Counted from the first letter of the stretch, positions 7,317-15,177 are shown. The stretch is 30,098 nt of DNA from Candidatus Woykebacteria bacterium RIFCSPLOWO2_01_FULL_43_14 (GCA_001816835.1 MHDB01000016.1:4922-35019), one strand, 5' to 3'. The notes: generated by a model from the letters alone, not told the origin. Translations and numbers: made by a program.

Positions 7317-7924
7317 TAACCCAGTACTTCACTAACAAAAACAATCATTAATCTCTCTGGGTTAATCTCTTTGTTAATCACCAAAAGTTTGCTCACATTA
7401 CTTCCCGGCACTCCATAAGCCTTCTTAGCTCTTTCGGATTCGAGAGGAAGTACATAATCATAAATTCTTTCCAAACCCTCGTCGAAATCCTTAACAATTT
7501 TTTGAGTTCCTACCACCCAGATTACTCTACCACCACCGTAAGCGTAAGCAGGCAGCTGACTACCAGTATTAGATACAACTAGGACTTTTCCGTCCTGGCT
7601 AACAGCTTGAACACTTCCCACCGCCCAATCCGGAGCTGCACCAAGTTTTCGTTTGACATTTTCATCGGTTTCTTTAGACAACTGATCCCTAACTGAACGG
7701 AATTTTCCCGACTCGTTGATTTCCTCAGTCAAACCACAAGCCTCCAGAGTGACAGAAGTCATAGTAAAAACTTCCGACCCTTCGGGAATTGTCTCTAGAA
7801 CTTTTTCTTTGGCTTCCTGAGCAGTATTTACAAGCACTGCTTGGATACCGTTACTTTTTAGCGATCTTATAGCTTCTTCAACTGATTCTGTCAAAGCCAG
7901 CACATTGTATTTTCTATCTTCCAT
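7313..7924 (-). CDS. LUD domain protein (LutC/YkgG-like)
   Basis: 203 residues covering a single LUD domain. Typical features are EGSEVFTMTSVTLEACGL early on, the middle GAAPDWAVGSVQAVSQDGKV, and NTGSQLPAYAYGGGRVIWVVG. LUD proteins include LutC of lactate oxidation, but stand-alone members often have no known role, and no LutA or LutB gene is nearby. The start is firm: AGGAGG lies seven to eight bases before the ATG at 7924, the strongest SD in the window. Its 3' end overlaps the convergent gene by four bases. Confidence 0.8.
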   Translation of the reverse strand: MEDRKYNVLALTESVEEAIRSLKSNGIQAVLVNTAQEAKEKVLETIPEGSEVFTMTSVTLEACGLTEEINESGKFRSVRDQLSKETDENVKRKLGAAPDWAVGSVQAVSQDGKVLVVSNTGSQLPAYAYGGGRVIWVVGTQKIVKDFDEGLERIYDYVLPLESERAKKAYGVPGSNVSKLLVINKEINPERLMIVFVSEVLGY

Positions 7925-8078
7925 AACACACCTCCTATTTTACTTTTGTAAATTTTTAGTATTAACGACGAGCTAAGAGAAAACATTTAACCTTAACAAC
8001 TTAGCATTTTTAATATGTTCATAAACAACGCTGAAATCCATAGGTTTGCTAGTCGATAAATCTAGCCATTACTGCTAA

Positions 8079-8345
8079 TTATCCATAAACAGAGTGATCA
8101 CCACAATCAACAAATAGTACTTGATTTTGCTTAAGAAAACGAAAGACTACTCTGTAGGAATAAGCAAGTGAGAATGAATAATAATCTTTAAACTTTCCTT
8201 TTAATTTGTGGGTTCTTAATTCGGATGCAAAAGCATCCTGCCTAAATATCTTTTCCTTATTAACTGCTTCTAATTGTATTTTCTTAGGTAATTTTTGAAA
8301 AGCTTTCTTAAAAGTCGGGGTATAGGCTATTTCTTTAATCTTCAT
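8079..8345 (-). CDS. RelE/YafQ-like toxin
   Basis: 88 residues with the RelE/ParE fold pattern: basic N-terminal helix (FKKAFQKLPKKIQ), ELRTHKLKGKFKDYYSFSLAYSYRVVFRF, and C-terminal FVDCGDHSVYG. The HKLKG, the RVVF strand and the terminal GDHSVY are typical of the YafQ/RelE group of ribosome-dependent mRNA endonucleases, with the late His as a likely catalytic residue. The start overlaps the antitoxin gene by 11 bases, the usual coupled arrangement with antitoxin first. Confidence 0.85.
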   Translation of the reverse strand: MKIKEIAYTPTFKKAFQKLPKKIQLEAVNKEKIFRQDAFASELRTHKLKGKFKDYYSFSLAYSYRVVFRFLKQNQVLFVDCGDHSVYG

Positions 8346-8616
8346 CTAGTAAAGAGCTAAGAGAAGTGAGTTTTTTAGCTTTACCTAACTGGTACTCTTC
8401 TTCGGATTGCTTCAACGCTTCCAAAGCTGTGATCTCGTCATACAAACCTGCTTTTTGGGAAAGTGTTTCAAAAGTTTCAATATCAACCACAGCTGCTTCT
8501 GGTTTGTTATGCCGTAAAATTACTACTGGTTCTTTGTCTTCTTTAGCCTCTTCAATCACTTTTCTGAAGTTTCTCTGGAGCTGAGCTGCTGAAGTAAGTT
8601 TTGGAATAAATGACAT
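8335..8616 (-). CDS. Phd/YefM-type antitoxin
   Basis: 93 residues. The N-terminal Phd/YefM DNA-binding fold is visible in LTSAAQLQRNFRKVIEEAKE, PVVILRHNKPEAAVVDIETFE, then a C-terminal helical and acidic tail (about 55-93) that should wrap the toxin. The family neutralises the toxin and represses the operon. The ATG at 8616 lies nine bases after the -10 with no SD, suggesting a leader of only a few bases. Confidence 0.85.
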   Translation of the reverse strand: MSFIPKLTSAAQLQRNFRKVIEEAKEDKEPVVILRHNKPEAAVVDIETFETLSQKAGLYDEITALEALKQSEEEYQLGKAKKLTSLSSLLDED

Positions 8617-8625
8617 GGTGTAAAC

Positions 8626-8654
8626 ATATTATCTTACATTATTAACTACGTCAA
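8626..8654 (-). promoter_or_regulatory. Promoter of the toxin-antitoxin pair
   Basis: The minus strand shows TTGACG, a 17-base spacer and TAATAT, with the ATG nine bases further. Predicted leader about three bases. Confidence 0.55.
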
Positions 8655-8758
8655 TAATTACATTTAACAGGTACTACGAACTATTTCTCTACACAGTGAT
8701 TCGTTTAAGGCACTGACTACCTTAAATATCTAAATCTAAGTTTTGTTGTAAGCTAAGG

Positions 8759-8786
8759 TTGATAGGTTTTACTTAGCTGATAATAT
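8759..8786 (+). promoter_or_regulatory. Promoter of the YIDPGTGS-methyltransferase-sulfatase trio
   Basis: TTGATA, a 16-base spacer and TAATAT, about 33 bases before the ATG at 8820. Confidence 0.5.
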
Positions 8787-8819
8787 TTGGTAGTATTAGA
8801 ACTTAAGGGGAACTTTTAT

Positions 8820-9047
8820 ATGGGCATTCTTTTTTTATTCATGCTTCTACTGGCTCTTTCAACAGGAAGTGCCCAGGCGTATATCGACCCTGGTACTGGA
8901 AGTTATTTTCTCCAATTTTTAATTGCTGGCTTATTCGGCAGTTTATTTTTTCTCAAGCAAGCCCTCTCCCAAGGAAAAAAACTAATTAGATCACCATTTA
9001 AATTCATCAAAAAGCAGTCCTCTAAAACAGATAATGAAGTTAAATAA
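8820..9047 (+). CDS. Small membrane protein with YIDPGTGS motif
   Basis: 75 residues. A hydrophobic signal sequence (about 2-17) ends near SAQA, directly followed by YIDPGTGSYFLQFLIAG, then a second hydrophobic segment (about 28-46) and a basic Lys-rich tail. The YIDPGTGS signature occurs in small membrane proteins linked to surface polysaccharide loci; the function is not known. The ATG at 8820 is preferred over an upstream TTG because AAGGGG precedes it by nine bases and the signal peptide then begins at the first residue. It overlaps the methyltransferase start by 14 bases, indicating coupled expression. Confidence 0.7.
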   Translation: MGILFLFMLLLALSTGSAQAYIDPGTGSYFLQFLIAGLFGSLFFLKQALSQGKKLIRSPFKFIKKQSSKTDNEVK

Positions 9048-10428
9048 ACTTCATTCCTCTTTCCGAGACCCAAGTGGCTTTCTTTTCCAAACCAAAAATA
9101 CCCTTTACCGCCAAATTAACAAGATTTACCAAGAAAACTTTGATCATTTGATACATTCTGGACTCTATCAAAAATTAGTAGACCAGAACCTTTTGATTAG
9201 TCATAAAGAAATTCCCAATCATATCAATATCAAGAATCCCAAAGTTTACAAAGTGATCCAACCAACAAAAATACCTTTTATTTCCTACCCCTATGAATGG
9301 TGCTTCAGCCAATTAAAAGATGCCGGGCTACTTACTCTTAAAATTCAAAAATTGGCGCTCCAGCACAAGATGACTCTTAAAGACGCCTCAAACTTTAATC
9401 TTCAATTCTTAGAAGGTAGACCAATCTTTATTGATACGCTATCTTTTGAGATGTATTCACAAGGCAAGCCTTGGGTTGCTTATCGACAATTTTGCGAGCA
9501 TTTTCTGGCACCATTAGCACTCATGGCCCATGGTGATATTCGTCTTGGTAGACTCCTACAGGTTTACCCAGACGGACTACCGTTGGATTTAGTTTCCAAA
9601 CTTCTTCCGCTAAGAGCTCGTTTAAAACCTTCTCTTTTCCTACATTTATCCCTTCATGCTGCTGCCCAGAAACATTTCAGTAAAGTGATCATCAAAAACA
9701 CACAAAGGAAAATGTCCTTAAATTCTCTATTCGGTTTGCTGGACAACCTAGAGGAAACTTTGAGAAAATTGAGTTGGAAACCAAGAGATTCCCACTGGGG
9801 AGAATATTACGAAAAGAGAGAAAGTTATTCACTCGAGTCCTTCCATCATAAATCAGAGATTGTCAGAAAATTAGTTGCCAAGATTAAACCCACAACGATC
9901 TGGGATCTTGGGGGTAACATTGGTTCATTTAGCCGGTCTTCTACTACACCAGAAACGCTGACTATCTGTTTTGACTCGGATCCGGTGGCTATCGAAAAGA
10001 ACTATCAAATTATTAAAGATCGAAAGGAAACAAATATACTACCATTATTTCTTGACCTCACTAATCCCACTCCTGGTATTGGGTGGTCAAATAAAGAACG
10101 GGATTCTTTAATCGAGAGAGGCCCCACCAATACTATTTTCGCTCTGGCTTTGATACACCATTTAGCAATCACTCATAATATCCCGTTAGATTATCTAGCT
10201 ACACTATTTAGTAAGTTATGTAACTTCCTGATCATAGAGTTTATTCCAAAGCAGGATCAGAAGGTAGTGCAACTACTTTCCTCAAGAGAGGACATCTTCG
10301 TTGATTACACAGAAGAGAACTTTGAGAAAATTTTTAAAGCTCTTTTTCTAATCAGAGAAGTAATTAAGATCGATGATAGTTTCAGAAAAATATACCTCAT
10401 GGAAAATAAAACCAGGGTTTATTATTAA
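9034..10428 (+). CDS. Class I methyltransferase with long N-terminal domain, surface-glycan context
   Basis: 464 residues. About 280 N-terminal residues, containing FISYPYEWCFSQLKDAGLLT and HMTLKDASNFNLQFLEGRP-like helices, precede a Rossmann core: motif I TIWDLGGNIGSFSR (about 287-300), DSDP after strand 2, ALALIHHL, and LIIEFIPKQDQKV. This two-part layout matches methyltransferases annotated as nodulation/NoeA-like. The acceptor is probably a glycan or lipid-linked intermediate given its neighbours, but that is inference. It overlaps both neighbours (14 bases upstream, up to 56 downstream). Confidence 0.7.
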   Translation: MKLNKLHSSFRDPSGFLFQTKNTLYRQINKIYQENFDHLIHSGLYQKLVDQNLLISHKEIPNHINIKNPKVYKVIQPTKIPFISYPYEWCFSQLKDAGLLTLKIQKLALQHKMTLKDASNFNLQFLEGRPIFIDTLSFEMYSQGKPWVAYRQFCEHFLAPLALMAHGDIRLGRLLQVYPDGLPLDLVSKLLPLRARLKPSLFLHLSLHAAAQKHFSKVIIKNTQRKMSLNSLFGLLDNLEETLRKLSWKPRDSHWGEYYEKRESYSLESFHHKSEIVRKLVAKIKPTTIWDLGGNIGSFSRSSTTPETLTICFDSDPVAIEKNYQIIKDRKETNILPLFLDLTNPTPGIGWSNKERDSLIERGPTNTIFALALIHHLAITHNIPLDYLATLFSKLCNFLIIEFIPKQDQKVVQLLSSREDIFVDYTEENFEKIFKALFLIREVIKIDDSFRKIYLMENKTRVYY

Positions 10429-11989
10429 TAAGTTAAGAAAACTTTTGTCACAGCCGGTTCATGTAGTACTGTTATCTTTATTCCCAACCCTCTTTCTCTA
10501 CTCAATCAATATTAGGGATACTTTTCCAGAGGCAGTTATTTCTCCTTTAATCACAGTTTCGGTATTTACTCTTATTATTTATGCCCTTTTCTTTTTATTC
10601 TTTAGACATACTTCTAAAACAGCCCTACTCTCCTCTCTTTTTTTGGTTTTATTCTTTTCCTATAACCGTCTTTTTGACTTAGTAAAATTGTGGCAGGTCA
10701 CTTTCCTGGGAGTTACGTTAGGGCCGAATAAGATGATAACTTTAGTTTTCATAGCAATATTTTTGCTAGGTGTCTGGTATCTTTTAAGATTCAAAGGAGA
10801 TTTTACCAGGATTAACAAAAGTTTAAACATTTTTGCCCTTACTCTGCTGGCTATCTCTATTTTTAATATCGCCTATTATGAAACTACGTCACAGAGAATG
10901 GCTATTTATAGCTCAAACTTAAAATTCACTCAAGACTTGCCCACTCTCTCTGAAAAAACGCTCAATCCTCCGGACATTTACTACTTTATCTTTGATCGCT
11001 ATGCAGGGGAAGAGACACTCAAAGACTTAGATTTCGATAACAGCGACCTTATGAACTTTCTTAAAGAAAGGGGGTTTTATATTGCTACTGGTAGTAAATC
11101 CAACTATCCAAATACCACTAATTCCCTATCCTCATCACTGAATATGGATTATTTAAACTTTCTACCCGAAAAAATCCGTACCCAACCATATAGTGACCGC
11201 ATGATCCTATTACCTTTAATCAGAAATAACAAAGTCGCTGGTTTTCTTAAATCTCAAGATTACAAGTACTATCATGTTTCTTCCTGGTGGGAACCTACTA
11301 GGGATAATAATTTTGCAGATGTGAACTTACTCCCTCAAACAGGCTACCTAGCTTTTAATGAGTTTCTTAGAGAATTCTTACAAGCTTATGTACCTGTTTC
11401 CAGCACCTACTTAAACGAGCTTATGATAGAGAGCACTAGTCGTTGGCACCAACGAGTTTTCTCAATATTTGATTATCTACCTAAAGAGCCAGGTCCAAAA
11501 TTCGTATTTGCTCACATACTCTTGCCCCACGCACCTTACGTTTTTAGTGAGAGCTGCGAGTCATTAACCGAGAAAGATACTCGAGTTAGGACCACTAAGG
11601 AAAACTATTTAAATCAGATAAGCTGCGCCAACTTGAAGATAAAAAGTATGGTCGGAAAAATTCTATCCAAATCAAGTCAAGAACCTATCATTGTCATTTC
11701 GGCCGATGAAGGTCCTCACCCCATAAAAACCCCCTTGAAGCATGAGGGTTACTGGAAAGATGCCAGTTTGGATTCAATTAAAGAGAAGTTCCCAATTTCG
11801 ACGGCAATTTATTTGCCAAATATTAAAGAAAACCCTCTCTACTCAACCATCTCTCCGGTTAACTTCTTTAGGGTAATCTTTAATACCTACTTCCACACTA
11901 ATTTAGAACTACTACCGGACAAAAATTACGTCTTTCCCGACCCGAGTCGGACTTACAATTTCATCGAAGTAACCGAAAAGCTTAAATGA
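10373..11989 (+). CDS. Membrane sulfatase / alkaline-phosphatase-superfamily enzyme
   Basis: 538 residues. Four to five transmembrane segments fill about residues 30-165, then an extracytoplasmic catalytic domain: PDIYYFIFDRYAG (metal-binding Asp), NYPNTTNSLSSSLNMDYL (probable Thr/Ser nucleophile region), FVFAHILLPHAPY and IVISADEGPHP (metal ligands). The layout is like LtaS/EptA-type transferases and sulfatases acting on envelope polymers. The true start is unclear: the ATG at 10373 lies 56 bases inside the methyltransferase gene, and an alternative TTG near 10445 would remove 24 residues. It ends the three-gene unit. Confidence 0.75.
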   Translation: MIVSEKYTSWKIKPGFIINKLRKLLSQPVHVVLLSLFPTLFLYSINIRDTFPEAVISPLITVSVFTLIIYALFFLFFRHTSKTALLSSLFLVLFFSYNRLFDLVKLWQVTFLGVTLGPNKMITLVFIAIFLLGVWYLLRFKGDFTRINKSLNIFALTLLAISIFNIAYYETTSQRMAIYSSNLKFTQDLPTLSEKTLNPPDIYYFIFDRYAGEETLKDLDFDNSDLMNFLKERGFYIATGSKSNYPNTTNSLSSSLNMDYLNFLPEKIRTQPYSDRMILLPLIRNNKVAGFLKSQDYKYYHVSSWWEPTRDNNFADVNLLPQTGYLAFNEFLREFLQAYVPVSSTYLNELMIESTSRWHQRVFSIFDYLPKEPGPKFVFAHILLPHAPYVFSESCESLTEKDTRVRTTKENYLNQISCANLKIKSMVGKILSKSSQEPIIVISADEGPHPIKTPLKHEGYWKDASLDSIKEKFPISTAIYLPNIKENPLYSTISPVNFFRVIFNTYFHTNLELLPDKNYVFPDPSRTYNFIEVTEKLK

Positions 11990-12000
11990 TACACTATAAG

Positions 12001-12035
12001 TAACCTGGGAAGTTGTTCAGATACGTAACCTAGGA
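12001..12035. repeat. Two-part palindromic element (copy C)
   Basis: AACCTGGGAAGTT (imperfect hairpin), then AGATAC, then GTAACCTAGGA. It is a diverged match to the edges of the element at 3243-3348 (CACCTGGGAGGTG and AGATAGGTCACCTAGGGA), also with the direct repeat GTAACCTGGGAA/GTAACCTAGGAA. It lies between convergent genes. Confidence 0.4.
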
Positions 12036-12038
12036 AAA

Positions 12039-12380
12039 TTAATCATACTGAAAATATGGGACCGCTTTAATTTTGCCTTCAATATTTTGTACTCGGCATC
12101 TCCAAGTACTGTCTAGTCCTTTAGCTGATACATCAAAGCTTGGGTTGCCCATATGTCTCATCTCACACACTGTTAGGGAGCCATCTTCATAACAAAACCC
12201 ATTTAAAGACTTAATATTCTCTAAAGAGAGGGTTAGAGCGTTTAACTCTCCACAACTTTTCACAAACTCTGCGTCACTTCTTGTAGGTGGGGAATTAAAA
12301 ATGTTTAGATATAAAGCCAGCCAAATTAAAAGGAGTACCAGTAAGATTGCGATAGATAATAAACATAGTTTTTTTAACAT
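12039..12380 (-). CDS. Hypothetical anchored or secreted protein with four cysteines
   Basis: 113 residues. A strong hydrophobic segment (about 5-27) is followed by an extracytoplasmic part with four cysteines (C43, C63, C72, C95 approximately), which could form two disulfides. No family recognised. A GAGGG sequence lies about ten bases before the ATG at 12380. It follows the DedA/VTT-like gene on the same strand after about 35 bases, so they may share a transcript. Confidence 0.55.
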   Translation of the reverse strand: MLKKLCLLSIAILLVLLLIWLALYLNIFNSPPTRSDAEFVKSCGELNALTLSLENIKSLNGFCYEDGSLTVCEMRHMGNPSFDVSAKGLDSTWRCRVQNIEGKIKAVPYFQYD

Positions 12381-12415
12381 AAGAAGGCCCTCTTCGTTTT
12401 AGAACTTAAATAAAC

Positions 12416-12964
12416 TTAGGGTTTAACAAAGTTGCTAGCGGTAACTACTAAGAAGATACCCGCTGCATTTAGAATAAACGAGATCAAAATAAACTGATGA
12501 GTTTTCATTTTGGCAATTCCAAGCAAACTCACACCAACTTCATCTGGCAAGGGAGACGCTATTATTACCGCGCCTACGACAGGTAACATCCAACTGAAAT
12601 ATTTTGTATGCAACAATTTTGTAAGATGGCCACCACCTAATGATTTGTACAACGGGATTAGTTCGTTAAGTAGCTTGTCTTTGACAAACCTAAAGATTAC
12701 CAAATCGCCCAGCACACTGCCCAGTCCTGCCACAAGACCCAGTTCTATAGCCGAAAGGTTTTCCGCTAATACCAATAAAATAATTGCTCCTGTTGCAACC
12801 GTGAAAGTAGAAACAAAAAGTATTCCCGCCACGAAAGCACCTATATATCCCAAATTCCCCAATCCTAGCAAAAGGGTGTGAAACTGCTCAAATCGTGACA
12901 AAAAAAGTGCAAAAATCAGGGATACTACAAAAAAACTAAGATTTTTGTACTTCCAATGGTTCAT
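12416..12964 (-). CDS. Multi-pass membrane protein, DedA/VTT-like
   Basis: 182 residues with five or six hydrophobic segments. The core, GYIGAFVAGILFVSTFTVATGAI and LGLVAGLGSVLGDLVIF, resembles the re-entrant region of DedA/VTT-family (scramblase-like) proteins, and PLPDEVG in the second half recalls that family's conserved Pro/Asp-containing loop. Substrate unknown; the alternative is an uncharacterised small exporter. The ATG at 12964 is chosen over the TTG two codons upstream because it is exactly six bases after a TACAAT -10, again a leaderless arrangement. Confidence 0.6.
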   Translation of the reverse strand: MNHWKYKNLSFFVVSLIFALFLSRFEQFHTLLLGLGNLGYIGAFVAGILFVSTFTVATGAIILLVLAENLSAIELGLVAGLGSVLGDLVIFRFVKDKLLNELIPLYKSLGGGHLTKLLHTKYFSWMLPVVGAVIIASPLPDEVGVSLLGIAKMKTHQFILISFILNAAGIFLVVTASNFVKP

Positions 12965-12970
12965 AACCAA

Positions 12971-12976
12971 ATTGTA
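12971..12976 (-). promoter_or_regulatory. -10 box of the DedA/VTT-like gene
   Basis: The minus strand reads TACAAT, six bases before the ATG; overlapping TATACA is an alternative register. Start codon at predicted +1. Confidence 0.4.
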
Positions 12977-13080
12977 TAGTTTTTGGATAAAAAGATCGAA
13001 TTCTTATTGGCTGGGGATTATTAAGTATCCCGAGATGGTGTGGGAAAAATCAAACGACATTCTGGGTTTTGCTGGGTAGT

Positions 13081-13728
13081 CTACAACTTCGCTGTACCTT
13101 GACCATACATAACTTGACAAGAAAGGTTCGCGAAGAGAAAAAAGGCAGCATCTCTCTCCTCAATTGAAGCTTTACTAGAAATCATATAGCTGAAATTTCT
13201 TCTCATTTCCTTCTGTGACTTATCATACGACTCTTTTACATTGCGGCCTTTTATTAGACTTATAGGAACTTGGTTTGAAGGTTCTAAAAAAAGTTTTGCA
13301 ACACTATCATTAAGGGGTCTTGTACTCTTTGAAATAGAACGAATAAGCCAATAACTTCTACTATACCCAATAAAAGCAGCTGCGCCTTTCCCTATACTAA
13401 AAGGCCCTAGCACAGCTCCCGCTTCACAACTTCTTACATACAAAATTTTTCCCTTCAGTAAAGCTTCACAATTACTTGAATCAAGTAAGATCTCGTTGTC
13501 GTAACCCCCGACACAATCTTTAGCTCCATGTCCATTTAAGAAAAGTAACTCCGGTTTGTTTTTAGATATATAGCTACTAAATTGGGACTTATTTGCTTTT
13601 TTGCCTTCAAGATCTAATACTTTAATGCCTTTATTACTCGCCTCTTTTATAACTAGTTCGCTCCAATGATATAAGTAGGTGGTTGGAAGATCGTGGTTAG
13701 GTCTTGTTAAAAGAAGAACACTACCCAC
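13081..13728 (-). CDS. Caspase-like (clan CD) cysteine peptidase
   Basis: 215 residues. A Rossmann-like strand at the start (SVLLLTRP) and the strand PELLFLNGHGAK carry the probable catalytic His67; GKILYVRSCEAG carries the probable nucleophile Cys101, 34 residues later. NGHG plus (R)SCxAG after two successive beta strands is the dyad layout of caspase, gingipain and CHAT-type peptidases. GAAAFIGYSR follows as in CHAT-like members. The size is close to a bare catalytic domain. The GTG at 13728 overlaps the stop of the upstream small gene by eight bases, so translation is coupled. Family is well supported; substrate unknown. Confidence 0.75.
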   Translation of the reverse strand: MGSVLLLTRPNHDLPTTYLYHWSELVIKEASNKGIKVLDLEGKKANKSQFSSYISKNKPELLFLNGHGAKDCVGGYDNEILLDSSNCEALLKGKILYVRSCEAGAVLGPFSIGKGAAAFIGYSRSYWLIRSISKSTRPLNDSVAKLFLEPSNQVPISLIKGRNVKESYDKSQKEMRRNFSYMISSKASIEERDAAFFLFANLSCQVMYGQGTAKL

Positions 13729-13960
13729 TTTGATATATTTTACCTTCAGAAATATCTCTTAAAAATTTTAACTGCATTTCAATAACTTCCCTGCCTAATT
13801 CGTTCCCTTCCATTACGCTCTTTAAGATTTCCTCTCTTGTGATATTTTCACCACCGACAGAAATTTCCAGTTCTTTGGATAGAGCATTTATCCTAGCAAC
13901 TACCAACTCTTTGATATAATCCTGTAATCCTTCATCCCTCAGCTCTTCAAAGTTGTCCAT
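13721..13960 (-). CDS. Small helical acidic protein, middle gene of the caspase-like operon
   Basis: 79 residues, predicted nearly all helical, rich in Glu and Leu/Ile, with a possible central turn (ELEISVGGENITREEI). No family recognised. The length and charge would suit an adaptor, an inhibitor or the substrate of the downstream peptidase. It starts five bases after the stop of the 64-residue gene and overlaps the peptidase start by eight bases, so all three are one translational unit. Confidence 0.65.
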   Translation of the reverse strand: MDNFEELRDEGLQDYIKELVVARINALSKELEISVGGENITREEILKSVMEGNELGREVIEMQLKFLRDISEGKIYQSG

Positions 13961-13964
13961 TTAT

Positions 13965-14159
13965 TTAATCTTCCTTTAGTAAGCCGAGCTGACTTAATTT
14001 TTCCAAAATTTCCTTTACTTTATCAGTATCGTTGTCAATCTCTACCTTGGCAGCACTCCAAGATAGAGGTTCATTGTTTCCAACTATAACAACGATTTGA
14101 TCTCTAAGTCCGAGTGGTATGTTACCGTAAGTTTTGTAAAATTGAGCTTTCTTGTCCAT
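13965..14159 (-). CDS. Small winged-helix-like protein, first gene of the caspase-like operon
   Basis: 64 residues: FYKTYGNIPLGLRDQIVVIVGNNEPLSWSAAKVEIDNDT then a helix KVKEILEKLSQLGLLKED. The pattern (helix, short strand, SWSAAKVEI helix, final amphipathic helix ending LGLL) resembles small winged-helix or effector-associated domains, but I cannot name a family. As the leader gene of the operon it may be a regulator or an adaptor that recruits the peptidase. The ATG at 14159 lies nine bases after a TGTTAAAAT -10, with no SD. Confidence 0.6.
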   Translation of the reverse strand: MDKKAQFYKTYGNIPLGLRDQIVVIVGNNEPLSWSAAKVEIDNDTDKVKEILEKLSQLGLLKED

Positions 14160-14168
14160 AGGAATGGC

Positions 14169-14185
14169 ATTTTAACACTTAGTGT
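14169..14185 (-). promoter_or_regulatory. Promoter and small dyad of the caspase-like operon
   Basis: The minus strand shows TGT-TAAAAT (14169-14177) nine bases before the ATG. An 11-base palindrome, ACACTAAGTGT (14175-14185), overlaps the TGN element. The rest of the gap to 14428 shows nothing recognisable. Confidence 0.45.
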
Positions 14186-14428
14186 ACTCTATATCTAGAT
14201 CACCATCAGTACTACTTAAATCATAATATCAATGTTAAATAATAACAATAACTACAAATTGGCCAGAAATTATTAAACATCCAAAGCCAGTATATCAAAA
14301 ATCTCAACAACTTCTTAACCACATCTTCATGTAGCTATACAGAAATACAAAAAGATAAAGGTGGGGTTGCACTGTACATAAAATCCTTTACTTGAGACTA
14401 TGGGTGAAGTTAGAACCTATCTCATACA

Positions 14429-14785
14429 CTATCCCACGTCTAGCTTGGCTTTTTTTGGTGGGTACTCGCCTGTTCCCACCTTCTTAATAAAAGCATAGCT
14501 TAATAGTAGATATGCTGGTCGATTTTCTTTTTCATATATTGCAGGTATTGCAATTAGGCTGCGGCAAGCACTACAAACAAGTGGAGTGGGTTTACTTGGA
14601 CTAACTATATTCTGAGGTGCAAATACCCGATCTTGATAGAGTCGCTTTAATGGACCTGGACCATCTTTTTGGTACAGGAGTATATGACTTCCGCAGTGAT
14701 CGCAGTAAATATTGAGAAACCGAGAGTAACTTCCTCGGGCATCACTGAAACTATCTTTTTTAAGTTTGAATTTTTGAGAGGTCAC
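14429..14785 (-). CDS. Hypothetical zinc-ribbon-like protein
   Basis: 118 residues with two cysteine knuckles, CDHCG (about 28-32) and CSAC (about 71-74), spaced about 40 residues apart as in a zinc ribbon with a long insert. Between them lies HILLYQKDGPGPLKRLY, a well-ordered, probably conserved segment. No function assigned. The start is GTG at 14785, eight bases after TGATATAAT, and no SD is present. The promoter overlaps the 3' end of the GIY-YIG gene. Confidence 0.6.
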   Translation of the reverse strand: MTSQKFKLKKDSFSDARGSYSRFLNIYCDHCGSHILLYQKDGPGPLKRLYQDRVFAPQNIVSPSKPTPLVCSACRSLIAIPAIYEKENRPAYLLLSYAFIKKVGTGEYPPKKAKLDVG

Positions 14786-14793
14786 TTAAGGTG

Positions 14794-14802
14794 ATTATAT
14801 CA
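14794..14802 (-). promoter_or_regulatory. Extended -10 of the zinc-ribbon-like gene
   Basis: The minus strand reads TGA-TATAAT inside the dyad GTGATATAATCAC (14791-14803), eight bases before the GTG start, overlapping the stop of the upstream gene. Confidence 0.5.
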
Positions 14803-15063
14803 CTGTAAGACTAGAAACTCTTTTAGCATAGTTTTCAATGTGGTTTTACCTTTCGTAGTTTTAAAGTAATCTTCCCTACATTTAGCATCTTTAGCGTTTT
14901 TGTAGGCTTCGTAGTGAATAAGTTCGAGGGGGGCATAGTGCTTAGTTGATAGTTCTTCAAAAGAATTATGCTGGCTGAATCTCCTTTTGAGATCCTCTGT
15001 ATATCCTACATACAGAAAATCTTTAGAGAAACTCTTTAAAACGTACACATAATAGAATTTCAT
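14800..15063 (-). CDS. Solo GIY-YIG endonuclease-domain protein
   Basis: 87 residues: FYYVYVLKS (the GIY strand as YVYVL), FLYVGYTEDLKRRFSQHN (YIG as YVG, with the catalytic Arg and the metal-region His), a KHYAPLELIHYEAY strand and a basic helix. It is the length of the small UvrC-N/YhbQ-like group. These are abundant in reduced bacterial genomes and of uncertain role (DNA repair, restriction or homing). I chose the ATG at 15063 because the domain begins there; the frame remains open to 15102 through a hairpin. The GIY-YIG call is firm. Confidence 0.85.
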   Translation of the reverse strand: MKFYYVYVLKSFSKDFLYVGYTEDLKRRFSQHNSFEELSTKHYAPLELIHYEAYKNAKDAKCREDYFKTTKGKTTLKTMLKEFLVLQ

Positions 15064-15070
15064 ATGTATG

Positions 15071-15094
15071 GAGACGTACCATGCGGTACATCTC
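15071..15094 (-). repeat. Hairpin just upstream of the GIY-YIG gene
   Basis: A 10-bp stem (minus strand GAGATGTACC and GGTACGTCTC, one G-T wobble) with a GCAT loop, seven bases before the ATG. The coding frame remains open across it. It may control translation, or be a target or trace of the nuclease. Confidence 0.5.
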
Positions 15095-15177
15095 TCACGC
15101 ACCTAGTATAAACTAACTTTTGTGGTTTATTAAAGTCTGAGGTGAAAAAGTGGCGAAGCCATGCACCGACTGGTGTG

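Noticed and set aside
8787..8819. TTG start for the YIDPGTGS protein
   Set aside because: It would bury the signal peptide behind a polar leader and span the SD.
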